From Coxiellaceae bacterium (GTDB taxonomy: Bacteria > Pseudomonadota > Gammaproteobacteria > Coxiellales > Coxiellaceae), in the NCBI GenBank assembly GCA_011523685.1, contig WTGG01000028.1, positions 26,907-90,906 on the forward strand: 64,000 bases of DNA, given 5' to 3'. Position numbers and translations under genes: made by a program. This document shows, one piece after another, positions 39,719 through 47,558 of this stretch. The notes beneath the pieces are model-generated. The model ran no database searches, had not been told where the DNA came from, and saw nothing but the letters and a program-made list of their open reading frames with translations. Within the stretch, counting starts at the first letter, position 1. Every line of letters begins with the position of its first letter.

Positions 39719-39747
39719 TTTACCTGGCTTTATTTTGTCGATATAAT
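39719..39747 (+). promoter_or_regulatory. Promoter of the glutamine synthetase gene
   Basis: TTTACC and TATAAT are separated by 17 bases (39719-39724, 39742-39747), a sigma70-type layout, 32 bases before the ATG. I looked for a sigma54 (NtrC-type) GG-N10-GC element and found none. Confidence 0.5.
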
Positions 39748-39783
39748 CAATTTGTTTTTTTGTGGGCAATAAAGGAGTAAATA

Positions 39784-40839
39784 ATGTTTTCACAAGCTAC
39801 ATACATTTGGATAGATGGTGCAAAGCCATACTCAAAACTTCGAAGTAAAACTCGTGTCGTGAAGTTACAGTTAGATACCGTTAAGCTGGATGATTTTCCT
39901 GAATGGGGCTTTGATGGTTCATCGACTAACCAGTCTGACGGGCATGATTCTGATTTAATTTTATTGCCTGTTACTTTTGTTCCTGATCCGTTGTTAGGGA
40001 ATGGTAATTTCTTAGTGTTATGCGAAGTTCTTCAATCTGATAGGGAGCCACATCCAACTAACCATCGAGCAACATTACGATACCTTATGGACAATGGCGC
40101 GAGAGATCTCGATCCATGGGTTGGGTTTGAGCAGGAGTACACTTTGTTCCAAGGAAACACTCCCCTTGGCTGGCCAGAACATGGATATCCTGCACCACAA
40201 GGTCCTTTTTATTGTGGTGTTGGTGCTGATGAAGCTTTTGGTCGCGAGCTTGTTGACAGGCATACGCAAGCATGTATTGATGCAGGTCTAATGATATTCG
40301 GTACAAATGCTGAGGTAATGCCAGGTCAGTGGGAGTTTCAAATTGGATACAGAGGCGTTAGCACTGAAGTTGCTGACCCACTTTCAACCAGTGATCACTT
40401 ATGGTTTGCACGATGGTTGCTATATAGGATTGGTGAAGATTACGGGATCAGTGCCACTCTCGATCCAAAACCTGTAGAAGGCGATTGGAATGGAGCTGGT
40501 AAGCATACTAATTTCTCCACGGTTTCAACACGTGATAAGAAAACAGGAATGGATGCCATCAATAAAGCAATAGCTGCACTAAAAGAAGCTCACGATAAAC
40601 ACATTGCTCTATACGGATATCGTTTAGATAAGCGTTTAACAGGATTGCATGAAACATGTAGTATCAACGAGTTTAAATCTGGTGTTCGTGACCGTGGTGC
40701 TTCAATTCGCATCCCTCAGGCTGTTGCGGAGAAGGGGTATGGGTACTTTGAAGATCGTCGCCCTGGTGCTAATGCCGATCCTTATCAAGTGACTTCATTG
40801 CTAATCGAGACTGTCTGTGGGATAAGCCCTCCTAAATAG
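39784..40839 (+). CDS. Glutamine synthetase, type II (eukaryote-like)
   Basis: A 351-residue GSII, much shorter than the 470-residue GSI common in bacteria. GS makes glutamine from glutamate, ammonia and ATP. Seen: WGFDGSSTNQSDGHDSDLIL near residue 40, the GADEAFGRELVDRHTQAC segment, NAEVMPGQWEFQIG, NGAGKHTNFSTVSTR and LTGLHETCSINEFKSG. It lacks the adenylylation loop tyrosine motif of GSI-beta, so GlnE control is not expected. GSII occurs in plants and animals and a limited set of bacteria. Its place beside amt and a porin suggests the group moved together. AAAGGAG precedes the ATG. Confidence 0.95.
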   Translation: MFSQATYIWIDGAKPYSKLRSKTRVVKLQLDTVKLDDFPEWGFDGSSTNQSDGHDSDLILLPVTFVPDPLLGNGNFLVLCEVLQSDREPHPTNHRATLRYLMDNGARDLDPWVGFEQEYTLFQGNTPLGWPEHGYPAPQGPFYCGVGADEAFGRELVDRHTQACIDAGLMIFGTNAEVMPGQWEFQIGYRGVSTEVADPLSTSDHLWFARWLLYRIGEDYGISATLDPKPVEGDWNGAGKHTNFSTVSTRDKKTGMDAINKAIAALKEAHDKHIALYGYRLDKRLTGLHETCSINEFKSGVRDRGASIRIPQAVAEKGYGYFEDRRPGANADPYQVTSLLIETVCGISPPK

Positions 40840-40863
40840 CAATTTTGTTTCACGTAATTTTGT

Positions 40864-40910
40864 CATCAGCTTGTTGGTTTTGGTTACACTGACAAGCTGA
40901 TGTCTTTTAT
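40864..40910 (+). terminator. Terminator of the glutamine synthetase gene
   Basis: CATCAGCTTGT and ACAAGCTGATG form an 11-base-pair stem with a 17-base loop, followed by a short T-rich tail (tctttta). Confidence 0.8.
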
Positions 40911-40955
40911 ACTCCCTTCATTCTTGTCACTTATCTAGTTGAATCCCGCTTTTTT

Positions 40956-41717
40956 CTACGTCTCGTTTGTTATGTTGCTTTTGATGATGGTTAGAGTTTC
41001 AAACGAGATGATTTGCTGATCATCGATGCGCAATATTTGTGCGGCCTCTTCCCAGGCCCCCAGTACGTAGCGTAGTGCAGGTTGATTCTGTACTGTAAGG
41101 TCATGACAGTCAGGCTTGTGGGTGTGACCATGAATAAGGCAATCCGCTTCATGAGATTGCATGAGTCTTGTGGTTGCTTCTAGGGTGACATCATAACGTT
41201 GATCGTTCATGTTATCGTTGGGCCTATTTTGGCTGGCAAGGCGAATTTTATGGGCTATTTTTTGTCGCCACTTTAGCGGTAGATATAGAAAAAGTTTTTG
41301 TAACCAGCGCTGGTGTGTAATACGACGAAAGCGTTGGTGACTGATATCGTCGGTGCATAGAGAATCACCATGACACAGTAGAATGGGTTTTCCATAGCAG
41401 TCAATCATGCAGGGGTCTTCCAGTAGGGTTGCACCAGCTTGCTGACAGAAGGCTTGACCCATCAGAAAATCTCGGTTGCCATGCATGAGATAAATCGCAG
41501 TTCCTTGTTTGTGTAGTGTTTGCAGTGCTTGGCAAACGCTTTCAGACAGCGGTGTGATATGATCATCGCCGACCCAGACTTCAAAAAAATCGCCTAAAAT
41601 ATACAGCGCGTCAGCATGCGTGGCTTTTTTTTCTACAAAGTCAAAAAAGGCTTGTGAGATCTCAGGGTGAGATTCGCTGAGATGAAGGTCTGATATAAAA
41701 TAAGTATGGCGTGTCAT
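40956..41717 (-). CDS. lpxH: UDP-2,3-diacylglucosamine diphosphatase
   Basis: LpxH cleaves UDP-diacylglucosamine to lipid X in lipid A synthesis, at the inner-membrane surface. The 253-residue metallophosphoesterase has FISDLHL, LGDFFEVWVGDD, MHGNRDF, LCHGDSLCT and IHGHTHKP, all five metal-site blocks. I start at ATG 41717 to match the family N-terminus, though its ribosome site is poor; GTG 41753 or ATG 41735 are alternatives. Divergent from cysS, as in other gammaproteobacteria. Confidence 0.93.
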   Translation of the reverse strand: MTRHTYFISDLHLSESHPEISQAFFDFVEKKATHADALYILGDFFEVWVGDDHITPLSESVCQALQTLHKQGTAIYLMHGNRDFLMGQAFCQQAGATLLEDPCMIDCYGKPILLCHGDSLCTDDISHQRFRRITHQRWLQKLFLYLPLKWRQKIAHKIRLASQNRPNDNMNDQRYDVTLEATTRLMQSHEADCLIHGHTHKPDCHDLTVQNQPALRYVLGAWEEAAQILRIDDQQIISFETLTIIKSNITNET

Positions 41718-41793
41718 GGCTGTGCAGTGTAGCATACTTTTCTGATAAAACACCTGGATTTCAGCTGTTCCAGGATGATGGGGAGTAGAGTGA

Positions 41794-43173
41794 GTGAAGA
41801 TTTATGATAGTTTGCATCAAGATAAACGTGAATTTGTTCCTTTAACGCCTGGCGAGGTCACCTTATACGTGTGTGGTAACACGGTCTATGACGATTGTCA
41901 TATTGGTCATGCGCGTGCGGCGGTTATCTTTGATATGGTTGCTCGCACTTTTCGAGCACTGGGTTATCGTTTAACCTGGGTGCGTAACATTACCGATATC
42001 GATGATAAAATCATACAGCGCGCGTTGTTGAATCAAGAAACCACTGAAGCCCTGACTGAGCGTGTGATTAATACCATGCATCAAGATGAGCAAGCTATTG
42101 GTGTAATGCCGCCCGATCATGAGCCAAGGGCAACAGATTATGTGCCACAGATGATTGCTTTGATCCAACGATTGATTGATCAACAGATGGCGTATGTTGC
42201 AAACAACGGTGATGTGTATTTTTCGGTTAAGTCCTATCCCGATTATGGTCAACTTTCACGTCGCGATGTTGATGCTTTGATGAGTGGTGTTCGTATTGAT
42301 GCCAATGAGGATAAGCGTGACCCTCTAGATTTTGCGTTATGGAAGCACGCTAAACCTGATGAGCCTTCTTGGGCATCACCGTGGGGTGAGGGTCGTCCAG
42401 GTTGGCACATTGAATGTTCTGCAATGGCTGCTGAATTGTTGGGAGAAACGATTGATATTCATGGTGGTGGTATGGACCTTAAATTTCCTCATCATGAAAA
42501 TGAAATTGCACAATCGCAAGCAGCTCATGGTTGTACGTTAGCTAATTATTGGATGCATGTCGGCTTGTTAACTATCAATGATGAAAAGATGTCGAAGTCA
42601 CTGGGTAATTCAATTACGATTGGCGACTTCTTATCCGATCATCACCCAGAGGTATTGCGACACTTTATGTTAGGGAGTCATTATCGTAGTCCGATTAATT
42701 ATACCGAATCTGCGATTGCAAATAGTCAGCAAGCCTTGGAGCGTTTATATACAGCTATTCGAGGTCTCGAGCATGGGATTGATTGTGAGGTTGAACATCC
42801 AAGTTATCAAGCTTTTCTAGCTGCAATGTCCGATGACTTTAACACACCACAGGCCTTTGCGGTGTTATTCGATTTGGCGCGTGAGATTAATCGTTTGCGG
42901 CAAGAGGGTAATATGACTCAGGCTGTGAAGCTGGCAACTATCATGCGCTCTTGTGGTGCTTTATTGGGTGTTTTACAAGAAGATGCCGATGCTTTTTTGC
43001 AATCAGGAGCCCAGCAACTTGATGTGGATGCAATAGACCATCTCGTACAAGCGCGTGATTTAGCACGCGCGCAAAAAGATTGGCAACAAGCAGATGCGTT
43101 GCGTCAGCAATTAGATGACTTAGGTGTTGTATTAGAAGATACTGCAGAGGGTACCCAGTGGCGCATGCCCTAG
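41794..43173 (+). CDS. cysS: Cysteinyl-tRNA synthetase
   Basis: CysRS charges tRNA-Cys. The 459-residue class I enzyme shows the zinc cysteine in YVCGNTVYDDCHIGHARA (HIGH motif), the WHIECSAMA and HGGGMDLKFPHHENE zinc ligands and KMSKSLGNS. It starts with GTG after GGGGAG. The C-terminal anticodon region is full length. Confidence 0.97.
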   Translation: MKIYDSLHQDKREFVPLTPGEVTLYVCGNTVYDDCHIGHARAAVIFDMVARTFRALGYRLTWVRNITDIDDKIIQRALLNQETTEALTERVINTMHQDEQAIGVMPPDHEPRATDYVPQMIALIQRLIDQQMAYVANNGDVYFSVKSYPDYGQLSRRDVDALMSGVRIDANEDKRDPLDFALWKHAKPDEPSWASPWGEGRPGWHIECSAMAAELLGETIDIHGGGMDLKFPHHENEIAQSQAAHGCTLANYWMHVGLLTINDEKMSKSLGNSITIGDFLSDHHPEVLRHFMLGSHYRSPINYTESAIANSQQALERLYTAIRGLEHGIDCEVEHPSYQAFLAAMSDDFNTPQAFAVLFDLAREINRLRQEGNMTQAVKLATIMRSCGALLGVLQEDADAFLQSGAQQLDVDAIDHLVQARDLARAQKDWQQADALRQQLDDLGVVLEDTAEGTQWRMP

Positions 43174-43211
43174 TACTGAGATAAACAAGAGCGAACAAGG
43201 AGGGTGCTCAG

Positions 43212-44519
43212 GTGAATAGTGTTATCAGGTTATTATGCTTCTTATTCTTGAGTTGTATCAGTCTACCCGTATTAGCTAATCCTTCTGTTATTCAGTTGTC
43301 AGTGAAAGGTCCAATTGGTCCTGCAACTGCTGAGTATATTTCAGACGGTATTGATCAAGCGGAAGATCTAAAGGCCGATGTGGTGGTGATTGAGTTGAAC
43401 ACACCAGGTGGTCTATTAACATCCACACGAGCGCTGATTGAATCAATAACGACGTCAGCCGTTCCAGTGGTAACGTATGTAGCACCGAGTGGAGCAAGAG
43501 CCACGAGTGCAGGAACCTTTATTATGTACGCCAGTCATTTTGCGGCTATGGCGCCCGGTACGCATATTGGTGCTGCTACACCGGTAGCATTAGGTGGCGC
43601 ATCACCTCAAAAAGATGCTGACGGACAACCCTCCGCTATGGAAAAAAAAGTCTTAAGTGATTCGACAGCTTATATCCGTTCTTTAGCACAATTAAGAGGC
43701 AGAAATGCTGAATGGGCTGAACAAGCGGTTGTCAATGCTAACAGTTTGTCAGCCAGTGAGGCTCTTCGATTAGGTGTGATTAATTTTCTATCGCCCACGC
43801 TGGATGACTTGCTGCAACAGCTTAATGGTAAAACTATTCAGATGCCTAACCAAATGGTGACACTGTCGATTAAGCCGAATAGCATACAGGTGATTGAGCC
43901 AACCTGGCGTCAGCAACTGTTATCAACTATTACTCACCCCAGTATAGCGTTAGTACTGCTAGTGGCCGGTTTGGTAGGTGTTTATGTCGAGTTCAGTCAG
44001 CCTGGATTAATTGTTCCAGGTGTGTTTGGAGTGATTGCTTTATTACTTGCTGGTTATGCTTTGCATATTCTGCCGATCAATTATATTGGGTTGGGTTTAT
44101 TAATCTTAGGTATGGTGTTGTGGTGTGTCGAAGTGATACTCGGTGGGTTTGGTGTGCTCGCGATTGCGGGCACCATCAGTTTTGTATTAGGCGGTGTTAT
44201 GTTATTTGATCAGGCGGCCTTAGGGTATGCCATACCACTAGGAACCCTGTTAGGTATTGCGGCATCGGGTGCCATTGTATGTTTGCTGATTGCAAGAATG
44301 GCATGGGCATCGCATCGTCGCCCAGCCGTGATGAGTGGCAGTGGTGTAGTCGGTCATGTGGGTGTTGTCGAGATAAGAAATGATGTTGCTTGGGTAAAGA
44401 TTTCTGGTGAGTGGTGGCATGTTGAGTCAGAGTCACGTTTATTTGAGGGTGATGAGGTGAAAGTGACAGCTATCAATGATTTAATTCTAACGGTTGAAAT
44501 AACGAAAAAAAATAATTAA
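43212..44519 (+). CDS. NfeD-type membrane serine protease
   Basis: A 435-residue NfeD1b protein: signal peptide (about 1-22), a ClpP-class serine protease domain with the serine in [13 protein letters not shown] and a lysine further on, four or more membrane helices (about 245-370) and a C-terminal OB-fold domain. In the family it cleaves or works with stomatin-like proteins. Starts with GTG at 43212 behind AAGGAGG. The stomatin gene follows 16 bases downstream, the classic nfeD-stomatin operon. Confidence 0.93.
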   Translation: MNSVIRLLCFLFLSCISLPVLANPSVIQLSVKGPIGPATAEYISDGIDQAEDLKADVVVIELNTPGGLLTSTRALIESITTSAVPVVTYVAPSGARATSAGTFIMYASHFAAMAPGTHIGAATPVALGGASPQKDADGQPSAMEKKVLSDSTAYIRSLAQLRGRNAEWAEQAVVNANSLSASEALRLGVINFLSPTLDDLLQQLNGKTIQMPNQMVTLSIKPNSIQVIEPTWRQQLLSTITHPSIALVLLVAGLVGVYVEFSQPGLIVPGVFGVIALLLAGYALHILPINYIGLGLLILGMVLWCVEVILGGFGVLAIAGTISFVLGGVMLFDQAALGYAIPLGTLLGIAASGAIVCLLIARMAWASHRRPAVMSGSGVVGHVGVVEIRNDVAWVKISGEWWHVESESRLFEGDEVKVTAINDLILTVEITKKNN

Positions 44520-44535
44520 AAAAAGGGAGATTTTT

Positions 44536-45279
44536 ATGCTTAATATAGCGTTTATTTTTGTTGTCTTTGTTTTAGCATTAATATTATTCAGTGCGATTAA
44601 TATTTTAAAAGAATATGAAAGGGCGGTGGTGTTTACGTTAGGTCGTTTTACGAGCGTCAAAGGCCCAGGTTTGATTATCATCATCCCTTTTTTACAACAA
44701 ATGGATCGCATTGCATTAAGAACAGTGGTGATGGATGTACCTTCTCAAGATGTGATTTCACGTGATAATGTTTCTGTGCGTGTTAATGCCGTGTTATATT
44801 TTAGGGTGGTTGACCCTGAGCGTTGCGTGATTCAGGTTGAGGATTACTATGAGGCAACCAGTCAATTGGCGCAAACCACGTTACGTGCTGTGCTAGGTCA
44901 GCATGAATTAGATGAAATGCTTTCTGAGCGAGATAAGTTAAGCCAAGAAATTCAACGTATTCTAGATGATGCATCCGATGCTTGGGGTATTAAGGTCTCA
45001 CAAGTAGAAATCAAGCACATCGATTTAGATGAAAGTATGATTCGAGCTATTGCAAGGCAAGCTGAAGCAGAGCGTGAGCGTCGCGCTAAGATCATTAATG
45101 CTGATGGTGAGTTGCAGTCAGCCAATAAGCTGCAAGAGGCAGCCGCTATTTTGTCGCAAGAACCTAGAGCGATACAGTTGCGTTATTTGCAAACTTTAAT
45201 GGATATGTCAGGTGATAATTCTTCTACGATTGTTTTTCCACTACCCATTGAGATGTTGTCATCATTTGTTAAGTCATGA
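44536..45279 (+). CDS. Stomatin-like (slipin) SPFH protein
   Basis: A 247-residue membrane-anchored SPFH/band 7 protein: an N-terminal hydrophobic segment (about 2-18), the slipin core REYER-like [29 protein letters not shown], and the helical [16 protein letters not shown] region used for oligomer assembly. It forms membrane microdomain scaffolds and is the substrate or partner of the upstream NfeD. GGGAG site before the ATG. Confidence 0.95.
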   Translation: MLNIAFIFVVFVLALILFSAINILKEYERAVVFTLGRFTSVKGPGLIIIIPFLQQMDRIALRTVVMDVPSQDVISRDNVSVRVNAVLYFRVVDPERCVIQVEDYYEATSQLAQTTLRAVLGQHELDEMLSERDKLSQEIQRILDDASDAWGIKVSQVEIKHIDLDESMIRAIARQAEAERERRAKIINADGELQSANKLQEAAAILSQEPRAIQLRYLQTLMDMSGDNSSTIVFPLPIEMLSSFVKS

Positions 45280-45397
45280 GTCATTCATGAGATGCCGTGA
45301 AGTCAATCTGTTGAATGAGGTTCGCTGATGGCTTTGTCTAGCTGATATCTTAGTGTAAGGTATGTTATCAGTATGATGCATGCTGATCTCTTATTAC

Positions 45398-45435
45398 AAC
45401 ACTCGGCGCTTCTAGTGCTGAGTGTTTATGTTTTT
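45398..45435 (+). terminator. Terminator of the nfeD-stomatin operon
   Basis: AACACTCGGC and GCTGAGTGTT pair over 10 positions (one G-U), with a 9-base loop and a T-rich tail (tatgttttt). Confidence 0.85.
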
Positions 45436-45595
45436 AGGTGGTATAAATCTACATCGCAATTCACTAGTTTTAAGAAAACCTTGATGGTTTCTGTATGTTA
45501 TAAAATATTTTTTATTTAAAAAACAGAGCTTTATGGTAATCCTTGGTGTCAGGGTTTTGGTCTATAATTAATATATAGATGAAAGGAGGTGCCCG

Positions 45596-45841
45596 ATGGT
45601 GAGTTTTAGAGAAGCAATGCATGATCCTGCGAGAACTTTTGGTAAGCCTATTAATGTAGTTCATGAGGACAGTTTTTCTTATAAGGAAAAAAAGGCTATT
45701 TTACTGGAGTGGGAATTAGATGCTCAAGCGGTATTGCGAGCCGATGAAGAAAATATGTTCACAGATTCAGTGAGTATGTTGAGTCGTGTGCATCGGGCGT
45801 TAATGTTTTTAGAAGAAGAGCGTGTTAAGTCAGAATCTTAG
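45596..45841 (+). CDS. Small conserved proteobacterial protein of unknown function
   Basis: An 81-residue soluble protein with a very strong site (AAAGGAGGT) before the ATG. The pattern F-x-x-P-x-x-V near the start, then S-x-x-E-K-x-x-x-L-x-x-W-E-x-D-A, matches a small widely distributed proteobacterial family that I know only as uncharacterised. TATAAT lies about 30 bases upstream. Likely cytoplasmic; no function can be proposed. Confidence 0.75.
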   Translation: MVSFREAMHDPARTFGKPINVVHEDSFSYKEKKAILLEWELDAQAVLRADEENMFTDSVSMLSRVHRALMFLEEERVKSES

Positions 45842-46038
45842 TGCGACCTGTAGAGGGGTTGTCTAATTTATTTTATTCGGCCGATGTCACGTTGTACCCA
45901 CGATCGATTTGATGTTCCATTGAGCGCCTGTTTTTCCTGTTTTCGGTTCAGGATTCCATGCCCCTGATTACGTGAAATCAAAGTAATGGAGAAGTTAAAT
46001 TATTCAGTGAGGGTCGGGTTAACTACGAAGCTAACTCT

Positions 46039-46782
46039 CTATTTGAGTGGTTCATTTGTTACTGTAAGGTTTTGATTATTTTCAAGTGTGATTTGACGGT
46101 CAATATTCGATTTTATCCTAGTTTTTAATGTGTCCCAGAATGATACGGCGATTGATGTTAAAGCATTACTGTCAATATCTAAGGAGGCTGCTTGTTCACG
46201 TGTAGGCATGCTTTGTTCGTGATGTAAAAAATTTTGCTGGGCGTATTTAAATAAAGTGTATTGTGTTTTTATCGGTGTTTTTTCTCTCGTGGATTGTTTG
46301 AGTGATTCAATATCTTGTTCTTGAAGGTCTGGTCGATGATGCTTGATAGATTCTTCGATTAATCTGTCTAGGCTATTATTATTGTGCCACGCACTTGCTT
46401 GGATATGGATTAAGGTTTGCAAGAATCGATGCTCAATGGCTGGCGCCACTTCGTGTATGTACTGTAGGTTCATGCTTGACTGTACTTCTATGAGGGATTG
46501 TTGAGTAAGTTCTGATTTCTGATGATCACTTAGGTCTTTTAAGCAAGGCAGCGCATCGATTTGAGCAAGGCTTTCTTTAAAATATTGAGTAAATGCTTGG
46601 TTAAATTCCGCTCTTTTATTATTTCTATTCTCATATCTTTGTATGTCTGCATTACTAAACTGAGTTCTGTTATTGGTTTTAGTTTTCTTTACTCTGCTTA
46701 GGTCATGGGTGATTGCATGGATGTGTTGCTGCATCACATGCCATTCTGCATTGAAGTCCGGTTGGATGGCGTGGTATTTCAA
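46039..46782 (-). CDS. Orphan helical protein, second gene of a pair
   Basis: A 247-residue, highly charged and helical protein without signal peptide or membrane segment. It begins with TTG, which overlaps the stop of the upstream gene (TTGA) and has no ribosome site of its own, so it should depend on translational coupling. An internal Met at about residue 17 is an alternative start. No family recognised. Confidence 0.6.
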   Translation of the reverse strand: MKYHAIQPDFNAEWHVMQQHIHAITHDLSRVKKTKTNNRTQFSNADIQRYENRNNKRAEFNQAFTQYFKESLAQIDALPCLKDLSDHQKSELTQQSLIEVQSSMNLQYIHEVAPAIEHRFLQTLIHIQASAWHNNNSLDRLIEESIKHHRPDLQEQDIESLKQSTREKTPIKTQYTLFKYAQQNFLHHEQSMPTREQAASLDIDSNALTSIAVSFWDTLKTRIKSNIDRQITLENNQNLTVTNEPLK

Positions 46783-47186
46783 ATTTTGATGAAATTGGTA
46801 AGTATATAGTTGAGTGGCAAAGACGATGATTTTTTTTGTCTATCTTGGGTGTAGGTTCTGAATTCTTGATCTTTAAGTAATTGTTCTATCATAAGCGTGA
46901 AGTGCTCTAGGGCAGTATGAAGACAGTGATGGCGATGAGTTTGTTTTATATGATCAACCTCCTCATTAGCTGTCAAAAAATGAACATGTTTTTTGTTGGG
47001 CAATGGTGTAGGGAATGGGGTGCTGAATGATAGATGGGTGTCTTTTGGGTAGGATGTGCCATTGGATGGCTTTGTTTCTCTTTTATTGATTACAAACTGA
47101 TGGTATAGCCAGCATAACAAGCCTAATAGGCCTAAGAATTGTACGAAGGAAATATTGATAGAGCTTTCTTCTGTCTGATTGATCAT
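46779..47186 (-). CDS. Orphan protein with one membrane segment, first gene of a pair
   Basis: A 135-residue protein with one membrane helix (about 12-28, SFVQFLGLLGLLCWLYH), a short basic linker and a charged C-terminal half rich in histidine and threonine. No family recognised. Coupled by a 4-base overlap to the following gene, so the two proteins probably work together, the first as membrane anchor. A TTAACTCG-TT-GTTGATG sequence upstream is too weak to call as a PmrA box. Confidence 0.6.
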   Translation of the reverse strand: MINQTEESSINISFVQFLGLLGLLCWLYHQFVINKRETKPSNGTSYPKDTHLSFSTPFPTPLPNKKHVHFLTANEEVDHIKQTHRHHCLHTALEHFTLMIEQLLKDQEFRTYTQDRQKKSSSLPLNYILTNFIKI

Positions 47187-47489
47187 GTGTTGTTCTCTTT
47201 GCAGTAGCTGGATAATAGGTGGCGGGTATAATGAGTGATTCAGTGCCTACTGTCTATGAGTAAAAAAAACATCAACAACGAGTTAATTATAAAGCACCTT
47301 GTTTATTGGCAGATGGGGTAAAAATTATTCATTACATTTGGTTAATGGGCCGCTTTTTTTATTTTTTCTTCTGAATCGTTTTTTTTATAATGCGTAGATC
47401 ATAAGTTTGGTCACGCTCTATGCATTTTTGGTTATTAATTGGTCTATTTGTAGTTTTTTACAATTACATAGGAATAAAACGTGCGTCCA
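47187..47489. other. Intergenic region, 300 bases
   Basis: AT-rich divergent promoter DNA between the leftward gene pair and the rightward 752-residue gene; the box at 47490 serves the latter. Nothing else recognised. Confidence 0.4.
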
Positions 47490-47522
47490 TTTAAGATTAT
47501 TTTAATGTGCGTTTGCTAAAAT
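47490..47522 (+). promoter_or_regulatory. PmrA-like box and -10 element
   Basis: Half-sites TTTAAGATT and TTTAATGTG separated by AT (47490-47509), then exactly 7 bases later TAAAAT (47517-47522), 36 bases before the start codon. Same layout as the boxes at 19537 and 62514. Confidence 0.6.
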
Positions 47523-47558
47523 GTGAGACTGCACGGATAACAGCAAGGGATCCTGCTC

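Noticed and set aside
39610..39783. Possible sigma54 site before glutamine synthetase (TGGCTTTATTTTGT)
   Set aside because: The GG to GT distance is 9 instead of 10 and the conserved GC is missing.
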